DNA of 11,805 nucleotides from Campylobacteraceae bacterium (lineage in GTDB: Bacteria; Campylobacterota; Campylobacteria; Campylobacterales; Sulfurovaceae), in NCBI GenBank assembly GCA_027030605.1, contig JALVEV010000114.1, forward strand, positions 1 through 11,805. The letters are read 5' to 3'. The notes beneath the pieces are model-generated. The model worked only from the letters and a program-made list of their open reading frames with translations, did no database searches and was not told where the DNA came from. Every line of letters begins with the position of its first letter. Position 1 is the stretch's first letter. Shown here one piece after another: positions 6,840 through 11,805 of the stretch. The position numbers were made by a program, and so were the translations under genes.

Positions 6840-6881
6840 ATTTTATTCTTTTTTTAAGTAAAAAAGATTGATTTGTGTCAA
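6840..6881 (-). promoter_or_regulatory. FNR/Dnr-type promoter of the NO reductase operon
   Basis: TTGAT-TTGT-GTCAA (6868-6881) matches the FNR/Dnr half-site pair TTGAT-N4-ATCAA at 9 of 10 conserved positions. On the minus strand TAAAAT (6845-6840) fits a -10 element at 5 of 6 positions. This puts transcription start near 6833 and the box centre close to -41.5, the spacing of a class II activated promoter. A CRP/FNR-family regulator sensing low oxygen or NO would be expected to act here. Confidence 0.7.
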
Positions 6882-6907
6882 CTTATGTTCAATTAAGTGA
6901 AATAAAT

Positions 6908-6924
6908 TGATTAAAAAATAATCA
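6908..6924. promoter_or_regulatory. Perfect palindrome between the two divergent promoters
   Basis: TGATTA-AAAAA-TAATCA, two 6-bp arms around five A, lies between the two FNR/Dnr-type boxes. Its half site TGATTA recurs at 6941-6946. It could be an operator for a second regulator, but the surrounding sequence is very AT-rich and the match could be by chance. Confidence 0.35.
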
Positions 6925-6956
6925 TATTTATTTAATACAGTGATTATTTTTATTTT

Positions 6957-6997
6957 TTGATATAGGTCAAACTATTATTTTTTTTATAAGCTATAAT
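6957..6997 (+). promoter_or_regulatory. FNR/Dnr-type promoter of the plus-strand pentaheme cytochrome
   Basis: TTGAT-ATAG-GTCAA (6957-6970) matches the same consensus with the same single A-to-G change. A perfect TATAAT lies at 6992-6997. Transcription would start near 7004-7005, putting the box centre at about -41, a class II layout mirrored to that of the NO reductase promoter. The leader would be only about 15 nt and contains AAGG before the ATG at 7019. Confidence 0.8.
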
Positions 6998-7018
6998 TTT
7001 AAAAAAAAGGTATCAATT

Positions 7019-8158
7019 ATGAGATTTAAACTCTCTTCTTTTGCTTTACTATTGCTACTTCCATTATATGGAGATACAACACTAGAGAATACTACTTGTA
7101 AAAAGTGTCATCCTACAATTTTTGCTGAATATAAAAGTTCTATACATGCAAAATCATCTATTTTTAAAGACTCGGTTCATAAAGTAGTATGGGACAAGCA
7201 TCCAGACAAAGCAAAAAACAATTACAAATGTGCCAAATGTCATACCCCTTCTGACCATGATTTAATTTCAGGAAAAACAAAACTCTCTAAAAACGCTATT
7301 CAAGAGAGTGAACCTATCTCTTGTCAATTGTGTCATACCATAGAGAGTATAGAAGAGCATACAAAGATAAATAAAAATAGGTTTACTAAAAAAAAGAACT
7401 ACTTCTTCTCAGCTGATAAGCAAAGAGAGGGTAAAGTAGTTACATTTAAAGATGAGAGTTCATTTTTTGGGCTTGTTACTAAAACATCAGGTTCACCCTA
7501 TCATGACATAGACTATAGCAATAAAAATTTCTATAATGGAGATATGTGTCTAGGGTGTCATGACCATAAACAGAATGGTAAAGGGTTTGCAGTTTGTGAT
7601 ATGCAGGTTAAAAAAGATGACTCAAAAGAGAATTGTATCTCTTGTCATATGCCAAAGGTTAAAGGAAGTTTTGTAAATCTTAAAGATACAATAAAACACT
7701 CTTTTCATGGTATCTCTATTCACAATATGGATGTCTCTCTACTTTCAAAATATATAAAACTCTCTCTTAATCAGACAGATAAAGGGTTTGAAGTTAAGAT
7801 AAAAAATGAAGCTAACCATACTCTTTTTGCCCAACCTCTAAGACTCAACCAACTTCGTGTAACCATAGAGAGAGATGGTAAAACTATACCCCTTAAAACA
7901 GAAAGTTTTGTGCGTATTATAGGTAAAGATGGTAAACCTGCCATGCCATGGGTAGCAGATAGTGAGTTAAAAAATACCCTTATTAAGGCTCATGAGGTGC
8001 GAAAAGTAGCTTACGATACACCTCTAAAAAAGGGAGATAGTGTGGTTTTGGAGTTTGGTTACTATCTTGTTAATCCTAAGAGTGCTAAAAAGCTTGGTAT
8101 TACAGATAAGAGTGTAACTAAGTTTACTGTTTTGACTAAAAAGAGAGTTACTATTTAA
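7019..8158 (+). CDS. Periplasmic pentaheme cytochrome c (cytochrome c554-like)
   Basis: A 379-residue protein with a signal peptide (MRFKLSSFALLLLLPLYGD, about 1-19) and five CXXCH motifs: residues 27-31, 71-75, 102-106, 177-181 and 206-210. The heme-bearing half (about 25-215) resembles the multiheme cytochrome c554 family. A C-terminal half of about 160 residues has no heme and looks like a beta-sandwich. Further His residues (for example H43, H54, H61) could be distal ligands. Sharing a divergent, FNR-type controlled region with the NO reductase suggests it works in NO or nitrite respiration, most likely as an electron carrier; catalysis cannot be excluded. It is a paralogue of the minus-strand pentaheme beyond nirF: the first heme is at the same residues. 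It converges on nirF with a 4-nt overlap. Confidence 0.82.
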   Translation: MRFKLSSFALLLLLPLYGDTTLENTTCKKCHPTIFAEYKSSIHAKSSIFKDSVHKVVWDKHPDKAKNNYKCAKCHTPSDHDLISGKTKLSKNAIQESEPISCQLCHTIESIEEHTKINKNRFTKKKNYFFSADKQREGKVVTFKDESSFFGLVTKTSGSPYHDIDYSNKNFYNGDMCLGCHDHKQNGKGFAVCDMQVKKDDSKENCISCHMPKVKGSFVNLKDTIKHSFHGISIHNMDVSLLSKYIKLSLNQTDKGFEVKIKNEANHTLFAQPLRLNQLRVTIERDGKTIPLKTESFVRIIGKDGKPAMPWVADSELKNTLIKAHEVRKVAYDTPLKKGDSVVLEFGYYLVNPKSAKKLGITDKSVTKFTVLTKKRVTI

Positions 8159-8173
8159 TTAACTCTCTTTTTA
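8137..8173. terminator. Bidirectional terminator containing both stop codons
   Basis: A perfect 14-bp stem (8137-8150 with 8160-8173) encloses a 9-nt loop, CTATTTAAT. Runs of T follow GAGAG/CTCTC on either strand, so it can serve both the plus-strand cytochrome and the minus-strand nirF. The two stop codons (8156-8158 on plus, 8155-8157 on minus) lie within the loop, so the stem is coding for both proteins, which both end in KKRV plus one or two residues. Confidence 0.8.
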
Positions 8174-9261
8174 TTGTTCATTTGGTAAAGAAAAATCCCT
8201 GAAGGTCGTTCTACTTGATATATTTCACGCTCTACAAACCACCCTTTTGTATCTATGACATCAACTTCATCTGCTCCATTGACCGATACATAAAGAGCAG
8301 ACTCCTCATTTGACCATCTAACATGCAGAACTTTAGCTTTAAATTTAAATGTCTTAATAACCTTTAGAGTTTTTGTATCTATAATCTGAATATATGGAAA
8401 ATCTTTACCACTAAATGTAACGGCTATATATTTTTGGTCTGGACTCAAAGCTGTAAAGACAGGCAGTCCTTGTACTTCTATATTTTTTAAGAACTTAAAC
8501 TTTTTGTCATAGACCATAACCTTGTTATCTCCAACTGCTGGAATAAAAGTCTTATCACGGCTTAGTGACCAAAAACCAAAGTGTGGAATTTTAAGTACGG
8601 GTTTATTGCCATCGCCTGTTACGGAAATAAGTTTATAGCTCATCTTATCTAGGTCAATAACTCCAAAACCTTTGGTTAAAAAGAAGCCAACAATATATGT
8701 ATTGCCTTGTATCATGGCATCAAATGGCATTTTTCCAACATCAAACTCTTTTTCTAGTTTAAATTTAGGTGTTGATTTGCCATCATTTTCATCTTTATAG
8801 ATACTAACTTTATCGTTATCCATCTGTGCAAAGATAAGTCTGTCATTATAGATTTTAATACCTACATTTTTAGAGCCTGTTTTTATCTTTTGAAGAGGTT
8901 TTAGTTCACGTGTTAAAATATCTACACTCTTGTCATCGTAGTTTGCAACAGCTACATAGTTTTTACCAATAACAAAACCAATAGCAGATTTACTTGTTTT
9001 ATACTCTGCTAATTTCTTCTCTGTTTTAGGGTCAAATCTTACTACATATCCATCACGACTAATTAGGTAACCATCGTCACCATCAAATTTTATAACACCA
9101 TGATTCATATTGTGCATGTTTTTCATGTGTCTTTTGGCTAAGCCATCTTCTATAATGGCTACTGATTGTGACTCTCTTTCAACTACAAAATACTTCTCTT
9201 TTGCACTAAGAGTAGTTGTAAAAAGTGAAGCTATAAATAGCACTGCTAATAGAAATTTCAT
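8155..9261 (-). CDS. nirF: NirF, heme d1 biosynthesis protein
   Basis: A 368-residue beta-propeller protein required for making heme d1, the active-site cofactor of cytochrome cd1 nitrite reductase. It has a signal peptide (about 1-20, ending TLSA before KEKYFVVE), so it acts in the periplasm. Matches to NirF, from memory, run along the chain: ISRDGYVVRFD (48-58), VGKMPFDAMIQGNTYIVGFF (about 176-195), IPHFGFWSLS, GLPVFTALSPD and the closing ERPSGIFLYQ, which parallels the PSGIF end of NirF proteins. NirF is related to the d1 domain of NirS but has no cytochrome c domain. AAGGA sits just before the ATG. It lies 11 nt after the pentaheme cytochrome gene, so those two form an operon downstream of nirS. 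Other heme d1 genes (nirE, nirJ, nirDLGH) are not in the window. Confidence 0.9.
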   Translation of the reverse strand: MKFLLAVLFIASLFTTTLSAKEKYFVVERESQSVAIIEDGLAKRHMKNMHNMNHGVIKFDGDDGYLISRDGYVVRFDPKTEKKLAEYKTSKSAIGFVIGKNYVAVANYDDKSVDILTRELKPLQKIKTGSKNVGIKIYNDRLIFAQMDNDKVSIYKDENDGKSTPKFKLEKEFDVGKMPFDAMIQGNTYIVGFFLTKGFGVIDLDKMSYKLISVTGDGNKPVLKIPHFGFWSLSRDKTFIPAVGDNKVMVYDKKFKFLKNIEVQGLPVFTALSPDQKYIAVTFSGKDFPYIQIIDTKTLKVIKTFKFKAKVLHVRWSNEESALYVSVNGADEVDVIDTKGWFVEREIYQVERPSGIFLYQMNNKKRVN

Positions 9262-9272
9262 ATTTATCCTTT

Positions 9273-10388
9273 TTATAATTTAGATAGTATTATACTCTTT
9301 ATTAGTATTGGTTTTAGTAAACTTTTCTCTTCTAACTCTATTGCTTTTGTACAATCACTTTTTGCTAATTGAACATAAAAAGAGATTACTATTTTATCCC
9401 CTTTTTTTAAATTAGGTATAGTATAAGTTAAAGTTTTACTCTCTTTTGTATCTAGGTTATTGGCACTACCCTCTGTTGCTGTAGCTGGTACTATAATTTT
9501 TTTACCATCTTTTTTAAAACTATATGCAAAATAAGCTTTCTTATCTTCACTTGGACTCTTTTTATAGTTTTGCCAAATAGTTTTATTGTCTCTTTTTAGC
9601 TCTATTTTTAGGAATTTTGATCTTGCAGGTTGTATAATTAAGGGGTGAGCCATTTTATTTGTTAAGATTACTTTTAACACTTTACCATCAATAGTTGCAT
9701 TAATATCTACACCCTTTTTTCTAAACTCTTTATCGTGAATACCTAAAAACTTATGACTAGCATGGTGTCCACGAGAGCGTTTATCCATCTTTTCTGCTCC
9801 ACCCTCAACCTCTGGCATATGGCACTCTATACACTTAATGCTATTTTGTTTATCGCTCATGGCTCTAAAAATAGTTACATTGTTGTCATTGAGTTTATGT
9901 GAGTGACAACCCATACAAACCTTTTGACCATAAATTGGATTTTTACTAGATGAGTGCTTGTCGCTATCGTCAGGCTTAAGCAATCGTCCATAGAGGGTAG
10001 GTTTATAATTTTGGGCTTGTCGTGCTTTTACATTAATGTTATATTTATGAGCCTTTTTAACATAGGCAATAGTATGACAAAAGTAACAAGATATTGCATC
10101 TGTATGGGTTTTGTTATCTTTATTTGGTCTAGCTTTGCCCTCTATTAAATCTTTTATGTTATCTGCCATGGGCATGTGACAGGTAGCACACTTATACTTT
10201 TTAGAGTCTACTCTGTTGGCTATTTTTCTGTGAAGTTCATCATTAAAATAGCCTTTTGAGTGTGCCGATGTTTGATACTCTTCATATATCTTTTCATGAC
10301 ACTCATTACAAGAGTGGTTATCAAGATATTTCTCTTTAGCATAGATAAGAGATGAAAGAAGTAAGAGAAAAAAAAGAGATTGCTTCAC
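9273..10388 (-). CDS. Periplasmic pentaheme cytochrome c (paralogue of the plus-strand one)
   Basis: A 371-residue protein with a signal peptide (MKQSLFFLLLLSSLIYA, about 1-17) and five CXXCH motifs: residues 27-31, 67-71, 101-105, 158-162 and 186-190. A heme-free C-terminal half of about 170 residues looks strand-rich and contains LTNKMAHPLIIQPARSKFLKIELKRDNK, which parallels IKNEANHTLFAQPLRLNQLRVTIERDGK in the other pentaheme. The start is GTG with CAGGAG about 6 nt upstream. It sits between nirS and nirF, so a role as electron donor to NirS, or to the NO reductase, is likely by context. TTATAA about 20 nt upstream of the GTG could be a -10 element, but no FNR-type box is visible in the 106-nt gap. 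Confidence 0.82.
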   Translation of the reverse strand: MKQSLFFLLLLSSLIYAKEKYLDNHSCNECHEKIYEEYQTSAHSKGYFNDELHRKIANRVDSKKYKCATCHMPMADNIKDLIEGKARPNKDNKTHTDAISCYFCHTIAYVKKAHKYNINVKARQAQNYKPTLYGRLLKPDDSDKHSSSKNPIYGQKVCMGCHSHKLNDNNVTIFRAMSDKQNSIKCIECHMPEVEGGAEKMDKRSRGHHASHKFLGIHDKEFRKKGVDINATIDGKVLKVILTNKMAHPLIIQPARSKFLKIELKRDNKTIWQNYKKSPSEDKKAYFAYSFKKDGKKIIVPATATEGSANNLDTKESKTLTYTIPNLKKGDKIVISFYVQLAKSDCTKAIELEEKSLLKPILIKSIILSKL

Positions 10389-10421
10389 AACACACTCCTG
10401 AAAGTTTATAACGATTAGAAC

Positions 10422-10484
10422 AATCTATTTTTTTAAGATAGATTCTACCAATAGTTATACCTCCTCCAAATAAGAGGGAGGTAT
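10422..10484 (-). terminator. Tandem stem-loops after nirS
   Basis: ATACCTCC (10457-10464) pairs with GGAGGTAT (10477-10484), extended by two more pairs beyond a bulged G. It lies just past the nirS stop but has no T-run after it on the minus strand. A second, weaker stem (AATCTAT 10422-10428 with ATAGATT 10438-10444) follows. These may end or protect the nirS message and lower readthrough into the cytochrome-nirF pair. Without a T-run this is not a textbook terminator. Confidence 0.5.
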
Positions 10485-10494
10485 AAAAATTCAA

Positions 10495-11805
10495 TTACGC
10501 ACCAGGAACGTGTTGTCTATGTTCTACTGAGTATGTAAATGTAGGTGTTGTTAAGTTTTCAATATATTTAATAAACTTACCTGTTTTAGACTCATAGATA
10601 CCAATTCTACCTGTAGTCCACTCAGAAATCATAGTCCACTCACCATGGTTAGCCGGTTCTGCATGAAGTAGTCTTGGTTGTACAGGATTTTTTACAGCTT
10701 TACCTATATGGTCTGGCATAGGTAAGATTTTCTCTTTTCCAAATGCTTTTTCGTTTACAGGAACTTTCTCATGTTGTGTAGCATCCCACTCTTGAAGAAC
10801 TTTTTTAGTTTTTGCATCAATAAGTTGACCTTTAGTTTTACCAACTTTAATAATTCTATCAGTCTCTAAAGTCTCTTTGTTAATTAGGTGAACCTCATTG
10901 TAGTTAGCAGGTTTTCCAAGTACACAGTCAGACCAGATATATGGTGTGTGTTCACTTGTTCCAACAAACAATCCACCACCTGCTGTTTTGATTTTTTTAA
11001 CAACTTTCCAACTTGGAGACTCCCAAATAACAACTTGACCAAAGTTCATACTCTGTGTTGCGTTAAGCTGTTTACCCATTTTTTTGTTGAACCAAGATGA
11101 ACCTTGACCTGGGTGTGGTTTAGACTTTTCACCTGTCATAACTTTTGCAGCTAGTTTCATAGTCTTTTGGTCTACAATACCCATTAAGTCAGACCCTTGA
11201 GAAGCTACTTGTACATAACGTCCATAATCTTCACCCTCATTCTCATTTAGGAATGCGTCATGAAGTACTTTACCAATATTTGGAATATCACCAACAATTG
11301 GGAAGTTTGGTTTAGAGTAGTCTACAACATAAACATGTCCAGCATCTTTAAGTCCAAATGAGAAGTAAGGTCCATAAGGTGTATCTGCAATATAAGCTAC
11401 ACGGCTAGGCTCAATCTGTCCTTCAGTGTTAATAACACGGCTTGTATCATACACTTTTAGTGGTTCAAGTGTATGTGCATCACAAAGTACAGCACCACCT
11501 GGGTTGTAGTTACCTGCCATTACATATTTACCATCTGGAGATACTGCTAGACCACGAGACTCTTGACCAACTTGAACAGTTGCAACTGCTGGTTGACCTG
11601 GAGCTCCAATGTCAAACATAGTAAGTTTTCCAGAGCGAGAGATAGAGTAGGCGTATCTTGGCTCTTTTTTGTTTGTTACTGTAACGTGAACAGCAAATCC
11701 AGCTTTATGACGGCTAAGAACTTTTCCTGTAGTAGAGTCAATAAAGTCAACTAAAGATGCATCTCTCTCTGTTGCAAAGGTAATATCTTTTACATTTTTA
11801 ACCTC
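10495..11805 (-). CDS. nirS: NirS, cytochrome cd1 nitrite reductase, C-terminal d1 domain (cut by right edge)
   Basis: The frame is open to the right edge, so the true start and the cytochrome c domain lie outside; the ATG at 11619 is internal. The 436 visible residues are the eight-bladed d1-heme propeller that reduces nitrite to NO in the periplasm. Near the edge GFAVH holds the expected d1 axial ligand (fragment His40). The two catalytic His equivalents are visible as VLHDAF (codon 11262-11260) and KPHPGQG (codon 11115-11113). Other cd1 segments are SPDGKYVMAGNY, DAHTLEPLKVYDT and ENLTTPTFTYSVEH near the end. Compared with Pseudomonas NirS as I recall it, the chain carries extra sequence late in the domain (QLIDAKTKKVLQEWDATQHEKVP onward) and a longer C-terminus. 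Both catalytic His being present argues for NirS over NirN, but NirN is not excluded. Confidence 0.85.
   Translation of the reverse strand, partial: EVKNVKDITFATERDASLVDFIDSTTGKVLSRHKAGFAVHVTVTNKKEPRYAYSISRSGKLTMFDIGAPGQPAVATVQVGQESRGLAVSPDGKYVMAGNYNPGGAVLCDAHTLEPLKVYDTSRVINTEGQIEPSRVAYIADTPYGPYFSFGLKDAGHVYVVDYSKPNFPIVGDIPNIGKVLHDAFLNENEGEDYGRYVQVASQGSDLMGIVDQKTMKLAAKVMTGEKSKPHPGQGSSWFNKKMGKQLNATQSMNFGQVVIWESPSWKVVKKIKTAGGGLFVGTSEHTPYIWSDCVLGKPANYNEVHLINKETLETDRIIKVGKTKGQLIDAKTKKVLQEWDATQHEKVPVNEKAFGKEKILPMPDHIGKAVKNPVQPRLLHAEPANHGEWTMISEWTTGRIGIYESKTGKFIKYIENLTTPTFTYSVEHRQHVPGA

Overview
The window looks like a chromosome segment of a free-living Campylobacterota (epsilonproteobacterium) of the Sulfurimonas/Sulfurovum kind. 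This is inferred from the AT-rich sequence, the tightly packed genes with 1-nt gaps or short overlaps, and the gene set itself: a cd1 nitrite reductase, an atypical heme-copper NO reductase and multiheme cytochromes. The window cuts a gene at each end.

Left part (1-1411). The 3' part of a type III CRISPR RAMP gene (csm5-like) runs in from the left edge. The 411-bp gap after it holds no gene. It contains one sequence built like a CRISPR repeat (1039-1070), a much weaker second copy 78 bp on, and a perfect 26-bp inverted repeat pair (1183-1208 and 1295-1320). Each arm of that pair also folds on itself, which is the architecture of a REPIN/MITE.

Second part (1412-4488). A two-gene plus-strand unit encodes a DUF4149 membrane protein and an MlaF-type ATPase of a phospholipid ABC transporter. 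Facing it is a five-gene minus-strand operon of small membrane proteins of unknown function. Its last two genes are microproteins of 39 and 52 residues joined by an ATGA overlap.

Right part (4541-11805) is a denitrification island. On the minus strand lie a two-subunit heme-copper NO reductase, nirF (heme d1 biosynthesis), a pentaheme cytochrome c and the 3' part of nirS (cytochrome cd1 nitrite reductase). A second pentaheme cytochrome c is on the plus strand, divergent from the NO reductase and convergent with nirF. The NO reductase is not cNOR or qNOR. Its catalytic subunit has an Asp where the first CuB His is expected, and its cupredoxin subunit has lost most CuA ligands; this fits the group I recall as gNOR. 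In function, NirS makes NO from nitrite in the periplasm, NirF helps make its d1 heme, the NO reductase turns NO into N2O, and the two pentaheme cytochromes are candidate electron carriers.

Regulation is visible between the NO reductase and the plus-strand cytochrome. Two FNR/Dnr-type boxes (TTGAT-N4-GTCAA) are placed in mirror image, each about 41 bp upstream of a predicted start site, with a third palindrome between them. The cytochrome and nirF share a 14-bp stem-loop terminator whose loop contains both stop codons.
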